Below, piece after piece: positions 1 through 10,252 of a stretch of DNA of 64,000 nt; position 1 is the first letter of the stretch, and each line of letters opens with the position of its first letter. Position numbers and translations under genes: made by a program. The stretch covers positions 17,287 through 81,286 of the forward strand of contig PDUC01000045.1 in NCBI GenBank assembly GCA_002747255.1, read 5' to 3'. This DNA comes from Acidobacteriota bacterium (GTDB lineage: Bacteria; Acidobacteriota; Holophagae; Acanthopleuribacterales; Acanthopleuribacteraceae). Under the pieces are notes generated by a model, which searched no databases, was not told the DNA's origin, and saw only the letters and a list, made by a program, of their open reading frames with translations.

Positions 1-627
1 GTCACGCGCCTGTCTTGTTTTATTTGTTTGAATTGTCACATTTCTATCTTTTAAATGTCATTTTCTTCCTTTTTATATGCCACTAACAAACAAAGGATGC
101 CAATGACATTTATCACAAAAAGAATTAAACCTGCACTGCTTGTTCACACCAAGGTATTTATTTAGAATAACTTACAAAATAGTCAGCTTGCTTCTTCCGC
201 CCGATCACTTCACTCTGTCATCCAGAATGATGATTATGGCAATCAAATTGCTACATTTTACTGTATCGAAAGAAAGCGTATTCAGCTGGCGTTAGCCAGT
301 GCAATACAGTTCTTCTTTTTGTCAAGTTTTGCATTTTCACTGTCAATTCTCAACCAGGTCAACACAGCTTTACCTCCTCTCCTCCAACTTTTGCTGTGTT
401 GACCTGGTAGTTTTTTGAGGCAGACACTCTTTTTCACAGTGAGCTCTTTTCTCGAAATTCTACCCAATTATTAATTACAACAAGTTTTTTTCATTGAACA
501 ATGGACCCTGCCGGTGTTTCACCATCAAAACAGAACCAGAGAAAGAGCGTTCCTCAGATATATTTAAGACATTTTTGCTTTCGTAATTGATTAGATACGT
601 TAGAATATGCAGCAGTGAGGAATAGAT
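1..627. other. AT-rich intergenic region upstream of sucA
   Basis: I see no convincing gene in these 627 bases. A 61-codon frame on the minus strand (282-467) reads through an inverted repeat and has no family resemblance. The stretch holds the perfect 16-bp inverted repeat listed separately. It ends in the sucA leader, where GAGG (617-620) lies 7 bases before the ATG. TAGAAT at 601-606 could be a -10 box, but I found no matching -35 at a normal distance. Confidence 0.5.
353..416 (+). repeat. Perfect 16-bp inverted repeat, terminator-like
   Basis: ACCAGGTCAACACAGC (353-368) is repeated exactly as its reverse complement at 393-408, with a 24-base loop. TTTTTT follows at 411-416. A long stem followed by a T-run is what an intrinsic terminator for a gene entering from the left would look like. 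The 24-base loop is unusually long for that, so a protein-binding palindrome or a mobile-element end is also possible. Confidence 0.55.
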
Positions 628-3381
628 ATGGAAGATTTTTTAAAAAACCGAAGTAACCTGGAATATATTGAGGCACTTCGTGAAAAATACCTTGAGGACC
701 CTAACAGTGTCGACACATCCTGGCAGTACTTTTTCAGCGGGATGGAGATGGGTTCCGATGATTCAGCAACCCATTCCGGTCCAATAAGCTGTATTGGTTC
801 ACCTTATGACACTCGAATTTTTCAACTTATAACCAGTTATCGCAAGTTAGGTCATCTCAACGCTCAGCTCGATCCACTTGAGATCGGACAAAGAGATCAT
901 TCCCAATTGGACAAGGAACTGTTTGGATTCAGCGATTCCGATCTCGACCTGCCCTTTCCAACCATGGGTGTCCTGGAAAGTGAAACGGGCACCTTGCGTG
1001 AGATTATAGATGGCTTGACCCAAATTTACTGCGGAACCATGGGCGCGGATTACGTTGACAGCTGCAATGTTGAAACCGAACTTTGGTTTCACGAAAAAAT
1101 AGAACGCAACTTCAACCAGCCCAATCTCGGCTTGGAAGAGAAAAGAGCTGTCATGCAGGCGCTCAATGAAGCGGAACTTTTTGAAAGGTTTCTGCACACC
1201 AAATACGTTGGACAGAAGCGCTTTTCAATTGAAGGTGGAGAAGCCCTGATTCCCTGTCTCAACGCGATCATTGAAACACTGGGTACGCTTGGAGCGGATG
1301 AAGTTATTTTCGGCATGCCGCACCGTGGACGGCTGAATGTTTTGTCCAACATTATGAACAAAAACTATTCGGAAATTTTCCACGAGTTTGAGCCCAACTA
1401 CGAAGCCAATCAGGTGTCAGGTGACGGAGACGTTAAATACCATAAAGGTTTTGTCAGTGACTATCAGACCCGGTCAGGCCATCCCATGCACCTCACTCTT
1501 GTGGACAATCCCAGTCACCTGGAAGTTGTTGGTTCATTGGTAGAGGGTTTAACCCGCGCCAATCAGACTCTTCGCAAGGACGACGATCACAAAAAAATCG
1601 TGCCCGTACTCATTCACGGTGACGCGGCCTTTTCCGGACAGGGTGTTGTATCGGAACTGCTGAACATGTCTCAGCTGGAAGGATACTCAACAGGCGGAAC
1701 CATTCACATTGTTCTCAACAACCAAATAGGTTTCACCACAGACCCGGAAGACAGCCGGTCAACTCCTTACTGCACCGATGTCGCCCGTCATATTTCGGCT
1801 CCCGTTTTTCATATCAACGGCGACGATGTTGAAATGCTCATTCACGCCACGCGAATCGCCTGTGAATACCGACAGCGTTACCACAAGGACATCGTCATCG
1901 ACCTGATCTGTTTCAGGAAACACGGTCACAACGAGGGTGACGAGCCCATGTTCACCCAGCCTCTGATGTACAAGGCCATTAAAAAGCACCCGACAACAAG
2001 AGAGCTTTATCTGGACAAACTGGTGCATGGCGGCAGCCTGGAACGAGCGATGGGTCGTGAGATGCAACGCGAATTTAAGGTCAGATTGCAAAAAGCACTG
2101 GATCTGGCCCGTTCGGAAACCTGGCTTTCGGATGACAAACCGGATCCCGAGCACTATCACGCTTACTATCAGGTCACACCCACATCCGATATGTTCAAGC
2201 GTTTTCCTACCAGCATAAGCCCGGATGAGTTAAAACAGATCGTGAATGGGGTGTCATCCTTTCCCGCAAGTTTTAAACCGCACCCCAAAGTGAAGAGACT
2301 CTTTGAACAGCGCATACACATGCTGGAAGCCGATAAGATCGATTGGGGTCTGGCAGAACTGATCACCTATGGCAGTTTGTTGAAAAGCGGTATCGCCTGT
2401 CGATTAAGCGGTCAGGATGTCAAGCGCGGAACCTTTTCTCATCGCCACGCGGTGGCTTTTGACTATGAGACAGGAAAACCCTACACGCCTTTGGATTTTT
2501 TAGCCGAGGGTCAACCCAAATTTCAGATCTACAATTCCCTTCTCAGTGAGATGGCGGTATTGGGTTTCGAGTTTGGATACTCGCTGGCAAAATCACCTTG
2601 TCTGGTCATTTGGGAAGCCCAGTTCGGTGACTTCGCCAATGGAGCACAGGTCATTGTGGATCAGTTTATCAGCAGTTCCGAGTCCAAGTGGAACAGAGTC
2701 AGCGACCTTGTCATGTTCCTGCCCCACGGTTATGAAGGTCAGGGACCCGAACACAGCTCTGCCAGACTGGAGCGTTACCTGCAATCGTGTGCGGAAAACA
2801 ACATGCAGGTGGCTAATTTGACCACTCCGGCTCAGCTCTTCCACATCCTTCGCCGTCAAATACTGCGGGATTTCCAGAAACCTCTCATTATCATGACGCC
2901 GAAAAGCCTTCTGCGGCATCCGCTCTGCGTTTCAGAAGCAAAGGAATTTACTGACGGCAACTTTAACGAACTGATTTCAGATAGTGAAATCAACCCGGAA
3001 GAAGTCACTCGAATCGCGTTCTGTTCAGGCAAGGTCTACTACGATCTGCTGGAGTACCGCCGGGAGCACGGACACAATCACGTCGCACTTGTTCGCCTTG
3101 AGCAGCTTTACCCGCTTCCATGCAAGGCCATTCTGGATCAGAAATCAATTTACAAAAATGCCAAAGAGATCACATGGGTTCAGGAAGAGCCCATGAATAT
3201 GGGTGCCTGGAGCTACCTTTATTACCAATTGGAACTGATTTTCAAGCATAAGGTCACTTACATAGGCAGAAAAGAGAGCGCCAGCCCCGCGGTCGGATCC
3301 ATGAAGTTGCACCGTGGAGAACAGGACGCTCTCGTCAAATCAACATTCGAAAAAATGACAAAGGGAGTCGTAGCAGTATGA
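628..3381 (+). CDS. sucA: 2-oxoglutarate dehydrogenase E1 component
   Basis: Thiamine-diphosphate-dependent E1 subunit of the 2-oxoglutarate dehydrogenase complex. It decarboxylates 2-oxoglutarate and passes the succinyl group to the lipoyl domain of SucB in the cytoplasmic TCA cycle. The 917 residues match the usual length of about 930. The N-terminus has the E1o docking-type segment ([20 protein letters not shown]). The ThDP/metal motif runs from [10 protein letters not shown] near residue 330 to IVLNNQIGF near 366. The C-terminus keeps the transketolase-like EEPMNMGAW region. The ATG has GAGG 7 bases upstream. The stop overlaps the sucB start (ATGA), so translation is probably coupled. First gene of sucA-sucB-lpdA. 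Confidence 0.97.
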   Translation: MEDFLKNRSNLEYIEALREKYLEDPNSVDTSWQYFFSGMEMGSDDSATHSGPISCIGSPYDTRIFQLITSYRKLGHLNAQLDPLEIGQRDHSQLDKELFGFSDSDLDLPFPTMGVLESETGTLREIIDGLTQIYCGTMGADYVDSCNVETELWFHEKIERNFNQPNLGLEEKRAVMQALNEAELFERFLHTKYVGQKRFSIEGGEALIPCLNAIIETLGTLGADEVIFGMPHRGRLNVLSNIMNKNYSEIFHEFEPNYEANQVSGDGDVKYHKGFVSDYQTRSGHPMHLTLVDNPSHLEVVGSLVEGLTRANQTLRKDDDHKKIVPVLIHGDAAFSGQGVVSELLNMSQLEGYSTGGTIHIVLNNQIGFTTDPEDSRSTPYCTDVARHISAPVFHINGDDVEMLIHATRIACEYRQRYHKDIVIDLICFRKHGHNEGDEPMFTQPLMYKAIKKHPTTRELYLDKLVHGGSLERAMGREMQREFKVRLQKALDLARSETWLSDDKPDPEHYHAYYQVTPTSDMFKRFPTSISPDELKQIVNGVSSFPASFKPHPKVKRLFEQRIHMLEADKIDWGLAELITYGSLLKSGIACRLSGQDVKRGTFSHRHAVAFDYETGKPYTPLDFLAEGQPKFQIYNSLLSEMAVLGFEFGYSLAKSPCLVIWEAQFGDFANGAQVIVDQFISSSESKWNRVSDLVMFLPHGYEGQGPEHSSARLERYLQSCAENNMQVANLTTPAQLFHILRRQILRDFQKPLIIMTPKSLLRHPLCVSEAKEFTDGNFNELISDSEINPEEVTRIAFCSGKVYYDLLEYRREHGHNHVALVRLEQLYPLPCKAILDQKSIYKNAKEITWVQEEPMNMGAWSYLYYQLELIFKHKVTYIGRKESASPAVGSMKLHRGEQDALVKSTFEKMTKGVVAV

Positions 3382-4589
3382 AGATCGATATCGTAGTCCC
3401 CCAAGCTGGAGAATCTGTAACCGAAGCAATGGTCGGTGAATGGCTAAAAGAAGAAGGTGACCTGGTTCAAATGGACGATCCCATCGTGGAGATGGAAACA
3501 GATAAGAGCAACCTGGAGCTGGCAGCAGAAGCATCGGGCAAGTTGCACATTGCAGTTGAAACGGGGACCGTTGTGGCTCCGGGAGACACCATTGGCACCA
3601 TCGACACCTCATTTGAGGCGGGAGAAGACGCGGAGAGTGAGCCCGCAGCAGCTGAAACAACTGAAACAAAAGAAGCAGAAGTCATCACAAGTCCGGCAGC
3701 GAGACGCATTATCACCGAAGAAAACCTGAACGCTTCTGACATAGTGGGAACCGGCAAGGACGGACGCATTACCAAAGAAGACGCCATCAATCAAGCTGCC
3801 GCCTCTTCACAAAAAGAAGCACCCGCAGCCGTGAAAGCAGAACCGGCTCCAAAGAAAACGGCAACGCCTCCCAAGAAAACAGCCCATTCCGAAGGCAAGC
3901 GAACCGTTCCAATGAGTATGATGCGCAGAAGAATTGCCAAGCGGCTGGTGGAAGCGCAGCAGACCGCGGCGATTCTCACCACCTTCAATGAGATCGACAT
4001 GACAGCAGTCATGACACTCAGGTCAAAATACAAGGATGCCTTTTTCAAGAAGCACGGCGTTAAACTCGGTTTCATGAGTTTCTTTATCAAGGCGAGTATT
4101 GAAGCGTTGAAAGCCGTGCCTGAAATTAACGCCGAGATTGAAGACCAGAATCTCATCTACAAAGACTACTGTCACATAGGTGTTGCCGTCGGCACGGAAA
4201 AAGGACTGGTTGTTCCCGTCATCAAGCACGCGGACGAAATGAGTTTCCATGAAATTGAACAGGCCATTGCCGATTACGCTGAAAAAGCCCGTCAGGGAAA
4301 GATCGCCATTGAAGATCTCCAGGATGGCACCTTCACCCTATCCAACGGCGGAACCTATGGATCGCTCTTGTCCACGCCCATCCTGAACCCACCGCAAAGC
4401 GGTATCCTGGGAATGCATAAAATCGAGAAGCGAGCCGTGGTTGTCAATGATGACATTGTCATCAGACCCATGATGTATGTCGCTCTTTCCTATGACCACA
4501 GAATTGTCGATGGAAAAGGCGCAGTCACCTTTTTAGTCAAAATCAAAGAGTGCCTTGAAGATCCGGCACGTTTACTGTTAGGAGTGTAG
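3378..4589 (+). CDS. sucB: Dihydrolipoyllysine-residue succinyltransferase (E2o)
   Basis: Core E2 of 2-oxoglutarate dehydrogenase; it transfers succinyl from lipoamide to CoA. Domains in order: a lipoyl domain (residues 1-78) with the lipoylated lysine at K43 in METDKSNLE; an Ala/Pro/Lys-rich linker; a peripheral subunit-binding domain (about 107-142, [13 protein letters not shown]...[11 protein letters not shown]); a second Ala/Pro/Lys linker; and a catalytic CAT-type domain (about 175-403) with the active-site signature SYDHRIVDG near the C-terminus. 403 residues is normal. The start overlaps the sucA stop by 4 bases (ATGA), and the gene ends directly before lpdA. The SucA partner upstream supports succinyl- rather than acetyltransferase specificity. 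Confidence 0.96.
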   Translation: MKIDIVVPQAGESVTEAMVGEWLKEEGDLVQMDDPIVEMETDKSNLELAAEASGKLHIAVETGTVVAPGDTIGTIDTSFEAGEDAESEPAAAETTETKEAEVITSPAARRIITEENLNASDIVGTGKDGRITKEDAINQAAASSQKEAPAAVKAEPAPKKTATPPKKTAHSEGKRTVPMSMMRRRIAKRLVEAQQTAAILTTFNEIDMTAVMTLRSKYKDAFFKKHGVKLGFMSFFIKASIEALKAVPEINAEIEDQNLIYKDYCHIGVAVGTEKGLVVPVIKHADEMSFHEIEQAIADYAEKARQGKIAIEDLQDGTFTLSNGGTYGSLLSTPILNPPQSGILGMHKIEKRAVVVNDDIVIRPMMYVALSYDHRIVDGKGAVTFLVKIKECLEDPARLLLGV

Positions 4590-4591
4590 TG

Positions 4592-5986
4592 ATGAATTAC
4601 GATGTACTAGTCATTGGAGGTGGACCAGGTGGATACGTAGCAGCCATTCGGGCCGCTCAATTGGGGTTGAAAACAGCCTGTGTCGAGATGAGAGAGACCC
4701 TGGGCGGAACCTGCCTGAACGTGGGCTGCATTCCGTCGAAAGCGCTGTTGGATTCTTCAGAACACTACGCCCAGGCCAAAAGCGGTTTGCAAAAGCACGG
4801 TGTCGTGGTTGAGCAGGTCAATTTCAACCTGGAAACCATGATGAAACGCAAAAAAAGCGTGGTTGGTTCGTTAACTCAGGGTGTTGAAGGGCTCTTTAAA
4901 AAGAACGGCGTTACCTGGCTTAAAGGCCAGGCTCGATTGACGGGTTCGAATAATGTGGAAATCAAGACACCTGATCAAACTGAAACTGTTTCCGCGAAAA
5001 ACATCATTCTGGCGACGGGTTCCACGTGGATCGATTTGCCTTTTATCAAGGTGGATGAAAAGCGAATTGTCAGTTCCACCGGAGCCCTGTCGTTTGACGA
5101 AGTGCCCGAGCACCTGGTTGTCATCGGCGGTGGAGCCATTGGCCTGGAACTGGGATCTGTCTGGCTTCGACTGGGTGCGAAAGTCACCGTTATAGAATTC
5201 ATGGATCGACTGGCTCCTACCATGGACAAACAAGTCAGCCGTGAACTGAAACGCGTACTGTCGCGTCAAGGCATGAAATTCCATCTCAGCACCAAGGTAA
5301 CAGCCTGCGAGGTTCAGGATAAAGCCGTTCAATTAAAGGCCGAAGATAAAAAGGGAAACGTGCTGGAATTCAGCGCTGATCGAGCTCTGGTCTCCATTGG
5401 AAGACGCCCATTCCACAGCGGACTGGGTCTCGAAGAGCTGGACATCGCGATCGATCAACGCGGCTACATTCAAGTGGACAGCCACTTTCAGACCAACGTC
5501 AAAGGCGTCTTCGCCATTGGCGATGTCATTGGCGGTGCCATGTTAGCTCATAAAGCGGAAGACGAAGGCATTGCCTGTGCCGAACTTCTGGCAGGAAAGG
5601 CAGGCCACGTCAATTACGATGCCATTCCCGCCATTATCTACACCTGGCCCGAAGTCGCTGCCGTTGGCGAAACGGAGGAATCACTTCAAGAAGCGGGCAT
5701 ACCTTTTGCCAAGGGTACATTTTCGTTTAAAGCCAGCGCGCGAGCCCGCTGCATGGATGAAACCGATGGCTTCGTGAAAGTACTGGCTCACAGTGAAACC
5801 GACCGCGTTCTGGGTGTCCACATTGTGGGACCGCGAGCATCAGACCTGATTGCCGAAGCCGTGGTGGCCATGGAATACAAAGCCAGCAGTGAAGATATCG
5901 CCCGCATGGTTCACGCTCATCCCACCCTGAGCGAACCCATTCGCGAGGCGGCAATGGCAGTGGAAAAAAGAGCCATTCACAGTTGA
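4592..5986 (+). CDS. lpdA: Dihydrolipoyl dehydrogenase (E3)
   Basis: FAD disulfide oxidoreductase that reoxidises dihydrolipoamide on SucB using NAD+. The N-terminal FAD motif GGGPGG is at residues 9-14. The redox disulfide is C41/C46 in GGTCLNVGC. A second dinucleotide fold (VVIGGGAIGLE) binds NAD. The C-terminal dimerisation domain has the His-Glu pair in HAHPTLSEP. I chose the ATG at 4592: GGAG at 4581-4584 is 7 bases away, whereas the in-frame GTG at 4589 is only 4 bases away and overlaps the sucB stop. It ends 3 bases before the converging CinA-like gene, leaving no room for an obvious terminator. Confidence 0.96.
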   Translation: MNYDVLVIGGGPGGYVAAIRAAQLGLKTACVEMRETLGGTCLNVGCIPSKALLDSSEHYAQAKSGLQKHGVVVEQVNFNLETMMKRKKSVVGSLTQGVEGLFKKNGVTWLKGQARLTGSNNVEIKTPDQTETVSAKNIILATGSTWIDLPFIKVDEKRIVSSTGALSFDEVPEHLVVIGGGAIGLELGSVWLRLGAKVTVIEFMDRLAPTMDKQVSRELKRVLSRQGMKFHLSTKVTACEVQDKAVQLKAEDKKGNVLEFSADRALVSIGRRPFHSGLGLEELDIAIDQRGYIQVDSHFQTNVKGVFAIGDVIGGAMLAHKAEDEGIACAELLAGKAGHVNYDAIPAIIYTWPEVAAVGETEESLQEAGIPFAKGTFSFKASARARCMDETDGFVKVLAHSETDRVLGVHIVGPRASDLIAEAVVAMEYKASSEDIARMVHAHPTLSEPIREAAMAVEKRAIHS

Positions 5987-5989
5987 ATT

Positions 5990-6736
5990 CTAGCCACCCA
6001 TAAGCCAATCGTTTGATTTGAAAAAGGTTGTCAGCTCGTCACAACAGGCTTGAAGCTGTTCTTTATCGACTGATTTAAGCGTGACTCTGACAACCGGTTC
6101 ATCCTGTTCACGATCTCTGGAAGAGGAATCCCGATACTGCGGATAGGAACCCACATCGACACCCGGATACTGGCTTTGAAGCCCGGCCAAAGCTGTTGCA
6201 AAATAACCTTCCGGTACGCTGATCTTCAACTCCCGGTGGTGGATTTTTTCCGCTGCGGGCAGGCTGTCCAGGACGATTTCCAGTTTCTCTTCAAAAGACC
6301 TTGGCAATCCGGGCAGAATAAAACAGTTACCCAGCTGGAAGGCCGGCCAGCGCTCTTCTGTACCGCCAAGGAGCTTCGTTCCCTTTGGCAGCGTGTAAAA
6401 ACGCACGTGCTGACCCTTGTTTTCAGACCCGAAGTACGCCGTCAAGCGTCGCTTCAGATACGGATCCTCAGCCAGCTCCACACCAAACACCCGGGCATAG
6501 GCTTCCATAGTGACATCGTCATGTGTAGGACCAATGCCGCCAGATGAGATCACAAACTGACTGCGCTCTTTCATTTCACGGATTGTCTTGACAATGACAT
6601 CCAGCTTGTCTGGAATGATCCTGACTTCATCCACTGTCATGCTTCTTTCGCGCAGCTTCTTGAACGCATGGCGCAAGTTCGTATCGGCTACCGAACCCGA
6701 TAGAATTTCATCTCCGATAACAATGATGGAAAACAC
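5990..6736 (-). CDS. CinA-type molybdopterin-binding (MoCF) domain protein
   Basis: Single-domain protein of the MoCF/CinA N-terminal family. It opens with IIVIGDEILSGSVADTN and carries the diagnostic SGGIGPTHDDVTMEA loop. Family members hydrolyse ADP-ribose-type pyrophosphates (CinA N-domain) or act on flavin nucleotides; the substrate cannot be read here. The 248 residues lack the C-terminal nicotinamide-mononucleotide amidase domain of full CinA, so I give no gene symbol. The start is GTG at 6736 with GGGAGGGG just upstream. It converges on lpdA with a 3-base gap. It appears monocistronic. Confidence 0.85.
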   Translation of the reverse strand: MFSIIVIGDEILSGSVADTNLRHAFKKLRERSMTVDEVRIIPDKLDVIVKTIREMKERSQFVISSGGIGPTHDDVTMEAYARVFGVELAEDPYLKRRLTAYFGSENKGQHVRFYTLPKGTKLLGGTEERWPAFQLGNCFILPGLPRSFEEKLEIVLDSLPAAEKIHHRELKISVPEGYFATALAGLQSQYPGVDVGSYPQYRDSSSRDREQDEPVVRVTLKSVDKEQLQACCDELTTFFKSNDWLMGG

Positions 6737-7067
6737 AAGCCCCTCCCATTGAACAAGATCATCACACCCCGGGAATCACCGCCCTGAGTACCCTCTTTAT
6801 ACCACAGCTGACTGAAATGTGATGACATAATGGCATCTACAGGCCCGCTTTACAAATTAAATCAGGCAGTCCTGCCCCATCTCCGCGTACCGCTCACAAC
6901 CACAAGTAGAAAACCATAACACAATGGATTACTGGTACTTAAACGCGATATAACTAAAACTGATATCTCCATTAGATTGGCAAACATGCTTACTTCAGCC
7001 AATTTTGGTCTGTCTTTTGCTACGTGTTTTGCAACCATAAAAAGCCAGCTATTGGCCAGGAGAATTT
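6737..7067. other. Divergent intergenic region cinA-like / degP
   Basis: These 331 bases separate the leftward cinA-like gene from the rightward protease gene, so promoters for both must lie here. I could not find a -35/-10 pair of good quality for either. AGGAG about 7 bases before 7068 is the protease ribosome-binding site. No RNA gene was seen. Confidence 0.4.
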
Positions 7068-8456
7068 ATGATACAAAAAGTTTTTTCCGCCTTACTGATT
7101 GCAACGTTTATTTTGAGTAATCCCACAGCCTTAGCGGACAATCTTCATGCCCAATTCAAGGGAAAGGTCGAACAAGCGAGTCCCAACATCGCCGACCTGG
7201 CAGAAGCATTGAGCCCAACGGTTGTCTACATTGAAAGAACAGAAGAATCCAAGTTCAGACAAATACCTGACGATCCCTTTCATCAGTTTTTTCGACAGCC
7301 GGATCGACATATTCCCCGCGTGTCAGCGGGTTCGGGAGTCATCGTCAGTTCCCAAGGACATATCATCACCAATTACCACGTGGTAGAAGATGCAGAGAGT
7401 TTGAAAGTCACCTTGAACGATGAACGCGTATTTGACGCTGAACTGGTTGGGTACGACGAGGAAATCGACATGGCTGTTCTGCGGATCGAAGCTGATGGAC
7501 TTTTTTACGCTGAGCTGGGTGATTCCAGTGACATTCGCGTTGGAGAATGGGTTATCGCCATTGGTTCGCCTCTGGGTTACCGCTACACAGTGACACAGGG
7601 TATTATCAGTGCCCTGAACCGCGGAAACTCGGTTCGATTAAACGCCATCGAGAACTACATTCAAACCGATGCCGCCATCAATTTTGGCAATTCCGGCGGT
7701 CCGCTGATTAACATGAAGGGTGAAGTGATTGGAATCAACTCGGCCATTTCATACGGCGGTCAGAATATTGGCTTTGCCATTCCGGTCAATCTCATCAAGG
7801 CTTCCTACACCCAGATTATCGACAAGGGCAGTGTGTCCAGGGGGGCTCTGGGAGTCCAGATCAATTCGCTCTCCAATGAAGCCAAGGAGTTCTTCGGTGT
7901 CACTCACGGTGCCCTTGTGGCAGGAGTAACGGAAGGTTCACCTGCAGAGAAAGCGGGACTCCAACCCGGTGACCTGCTTGTTAAGCTGGACAATACTGAA
8001 ATCATCGACAGTGGACACTTGGTCTCGTTGGTCGCCATGAAACGTCCCGGTGATGCCATTTCACTTCAAGTCATCCACAACAGCGCAAAAAAGACGTACC
8101 GGGTTGTGCTGGGCGACCGCGCCGATCTGGTACCGGGCTCCGGTCCTTCGAGAGCAAAAGAGTTAAAAAAACCAACACATGAACCCGACATTCAAATCGA
8201 ATCCATTGGCCTCTCAACTCAATGGGATGAAAGTGATTCCGCCTGGGTCATTACCGATGTTCAACCCGATACGCCTGCCTCTGCCAAAGGGATCCGCGAG
8301 GGGTGGAGCATCATTCGAATAAATCAAACCAAACTCAATAAAGACAACGGATTAAAAGTTTTTTCCGACTTAAAAGCAAGCAAGGACGTCATATTATTGG
8401 AAACGGAAAATGAAAGAGGAACAAAGATCTTCTTTCTAAAACCACAATCACCCTAA
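7068..8456 (+). CDS. degP: HtrA/DegP-family periplasmic serine protease
   Basis: Envelope quality-control protease. A signal peptide (residues 1-23, ending ALA-D) exports it. The trypsin-like domain has the complete triad: H104 in TNYHVV, D134 in EIDMAVL and S209 in FGNSGGPL. Two PDZ domains follow: a clear one (about 255-350, GVTEGSPAEKAGLQPGD) and a more divergent one (about 375-460, DVQPDTPASAKGIREGW). 462 residues is the DegP/DegQ size. It stands alone behind its own ribosome-binding site and is followed by a strong terminator at 8519-8547. Whether it is functionally DegP or DegQ cannot be told from sequence alone. Confidence 0.93.
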   Translation: MIQKVFSALLIATFILSNPTALADNLHAQFKGKVEQASPNIADLAEALSPTVVYIERTEESKFRQIPDDPFHQFFRQPDRHIPRVSAGSGVIVSSQGHIITNYHVVEDAESLKVTLNDERVFDAELVGYDEEIDMAVLRIEADGLFYAELGDSSDIRVGEWVIAIGSPLGYRYTVTQGIISALNRGNSVRLNAIENYIQTDAAINFGNSGGPLINMKGEVIGINSAISYGGQNIGFAIPVNLIKASYTQIIDKGSVSRGALGVQINSLSNEAKEFFGVTHGALVAGVTEGSPAEKAGLQPGDLLVKLDNTEIIDSGHLVSLVAMKRPGDAISLQVIHNSAKKTYRVVLGDRADLVPGSGPSRAKELKKPTHEPDIQIESIGLSTQWDESDSAWVITDVQPDTPASAKGIREGWSIIRINQTKLNKDNGLKVFSDLKASKDVILLETENERGTKIFFLKPQSP

Positions 8457-8518
8457 TAACCAAATCCTTTTAACATAAAAAGTCATTGACACTTTTATCA
8501 TTCTACCTCCTCCCTCCA

Positions 8519-8547
8519 AGCCCCCCGAAAGGGGGGCTATTCTTTTT
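8519..8547 (+). terminator. Rho-independent terminator after degP
   Basis: AGCCCCCC (8519-8526), a GAAA tetraloop and GGGGGGCT (8531-8538) make an 8-bp GC-rich stem. It is followed by ATTCTTTTT. It lies 63 bases after the protease stop codon and reads in the + direction. Confidence 0.93.
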
Positions 8548-8745
8548 GAGCGGCTCTTCTCTTTGTAAACGAAGGTATTGGAAAAAGAAAAGTCAATTGC
8601 TCCTGGAGTGGAAGGAAAGAAATCTGTATTTATCCTGAAAGGAAAAAATAATATAAGCAAGCTCTATTTGAATCATGTTAGAATTTCGCCGGACCAACTA
8701 TGGAACGAGCAACTTGGCAAATCTCTTCCCAATGAAGGAGTTGTC

Positions 8746-9450
8746 GTGAAGAAAAAGAGACGGTTATTAATTGTAGATGATGACCTTGCCATACTCGATG
8801 TCATGTGGGCAATTGCCTATCAGATAGAGGGCATTATTCCCGAAAAAACAAATCAGCCGCTCAACGCCCTGGAACTCTTAAAAACAGGTGATTATCAATT
8901 CCTGCTCACCGACCTGGATATGCCTGACCTAGACGGCCTGGAACTCCTGCACAAAGCCAAAGAAATTAACCCCGATATGGCCGTTACCGTAGTCACGGGT
9001 TTTGGCGACCTTGAAACAGCCATTAGAGCTATCAATGCAGGCGCTTATGAATATGTCCACAAACCTTTCAGACCTCAAGAGCTGACCCTGGTAATCAATA
9101 ACATGGTGGAACGACAGGAGTTCCTGGACCAAATGAAAGAACAGGAATCAGAGTTAATCAGGCTCAAGACCGCATTGAATCAAAGCGTACAAAAGGAAAC
9201 GGAACTGCAGCGAGAACTGGAAGAATTACAGGTAAAACTGGAAGCCATCGGCATTTCAACAGGCAAAGGTCAGAAAGACATCCTGCAAGCCATAAACAAA
9301 GCCGCATCCAAAAAAATACAGCACAGCCGCGCTCAAGACCTATCCAGAGAGCTAACCAACCTCACCGAACTCCTGGATGACAAGAAAATTTCAGCGGAGG
9401 AATTTTCCAAATTTAGGCAGTACATCATTAAGAAAGCCTATGGGGAATGA
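8746..9450 (+). CDS. Response regulator with coiled coil and SHOCT-like tail
   Basis: Two-component receiver protein of 234 residues. I start it at GTG 8746, not the upstream TTG at 8578: AAGGAG ends 5 bases before this GTG, and the receiver fold begins at once (KKKRRLLIVDDD). The receiver spans about 1-125. The phospho-acceptor Asp is in LLTDLDMPDLDG, the Thr in VVTGFGD and the Lys in VHKPF. There is no DNA-binding, GGDEF or HD-GYP output domain. Instead, a coiled coil (about 130-170) is followed by a short end segment (LLDDKKISAEEFSKFRQYI) resembling a SHOCT domain, usually an oligomerisation or membrane-association element. No kinase gene is adjacent. The preceding terminator makes it a separate transcript. 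Confidence 0.87.
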   Translation: MKKKRRLLIVDDDLAILDVMWAIAYQIEGIIPEKTNQPLNALELLKTGDYQFLLTDLDMPDLDGLELLHKAKEINPDMAVTVVTGFGDLETAIRAINAGAYEYVHKPFRPQELTLVINNMVERQEFLDQMKEQESELIRLKTALNQSVQKETELQRELEELQVKLEAIGISTGKGQKDILQAINKAASKKIQHSRAQDLSRELTNLTELLDDKKISAEEFSKFRQYIIKKAYGE

Positions 9451-9631
9451 GTTCCAGGTTCTTTAAAAACTGGAAGTTCCCCACTCCTGTAAGTATAAAA
9501 AACTTCGTGTTGGACATCGAGCATAATCGAGATGATCTCAAGCTCCGGAAGGTAATCTGTCAAACTCACACACCTACCGATCGATTCACATGCATGCGCG
9601 ACCTCTACAACAATCTATCTGCCTGAGAAAC

Positions 9632-10198
9632 CTATTCAGGTAAGATCAATTCTTCGACAATTTCCCTCTGCGATTGGTAGAAGTAATCTTGATCCAGTCC
9701 CCTGCCTCCTGGCAGACGGTCCTGACCGTAATAAGCCAAAACATAGCCATCAGGCCTGTTCTTATTGGTACTTTCCACATTATAAGGCCGGTAAATAATT
9801 TCTCCGTCTTCTTCATCCTCAAACTCCGGAACCAGTTCATCCGGCAAAACGCTTAAGTCCGATGTTTCAACGGGGTAAAAACCGTTTCTGGCTCTGAAAT
9901 TATCTAAAGCGACAGCTATTTGAGAAAATTTCTGTTCGATCCTGGCCTGCTTCGAGCTGTTGAGCAGCTGAAAGAGCTCATCGATATCTATGATCTGTTT
10001 TTCTGATTTACCTGCGTAGCTGGTATCATTGTAATCCGTTATTATTCGCAAAAAGAGCTCTTTGGCTTTATCAAATTCATTGGTGTCTGAGTAGAGAACC
10101 GCTTTGTCGTAGATTCTTTTGGCTTCTTCTTCTCTCGGGTTGGTACAGCTCCACAAGCCCAAAACAGCAACAAAAAGAACAATGACCCTGGTTTTCAT
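9632..10198 (-). CDS. Lipoprotein with TPR-like start and pseudopilin-like tail
   Basis: Predicted 188-residue lipoprotein. The N-terminal signal ends in LWSC, a usable lipobox with Cys18. A helical repeat-like stretch follows (EEAKRIYDKAVLYSDTNEF...AKELFLRII). The C-terminal half (ALDNFRARNGFYP ... LPGGRGLDQDYFY) resembles the folded head of type II secretion major pseudopilins of the GspG kind, but without the methylated N-terminal helix. The start ATG is preceded by GGGGGAAAT. It lies 54 bases downstream of the beta-barrel gene on the same strand and is probably co-transcribed with it. The role is unknown; envelope localisation is the secure part. Confidence 0.72.
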   Translation of the reverse strand: MKTRVIVLFVAVLGLWSCTNPREEEAKRIYDKAVLYSDTNEFDKAKELFLRIITDYNDTSYAGKSEKQIIDIDELFQLLNSSKQARIEQKFSQIAVALDNFRARNGFYPVETSDLSVLPDELVPEFEDEEDGEIIYRPYNVESTNKNRPDGYVLAYYGQDRLPGGRGLDQDYFYQSQREIVEELILPE

Positions 10199-10252
10199 GG
10201 ATTTCCCCCCTCACTCCGATGAAATTCTAGCACACAGCGGTACCTCGAGATA

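Noticed and set aside
282-467. 61-codon minus-strand frame upstream of sucA
   Set aside because: It runs through the perfect inverted repeat, lacks a ribosome-binding site and has no protein-like pattern.
8578-8745. N-terminal extension of the response regulator from TTG 8578
   Set aside because: The receiver fold begins right after GTG 8746, which has AAGGAG at proper spacing; the extension shows no conserved motif.
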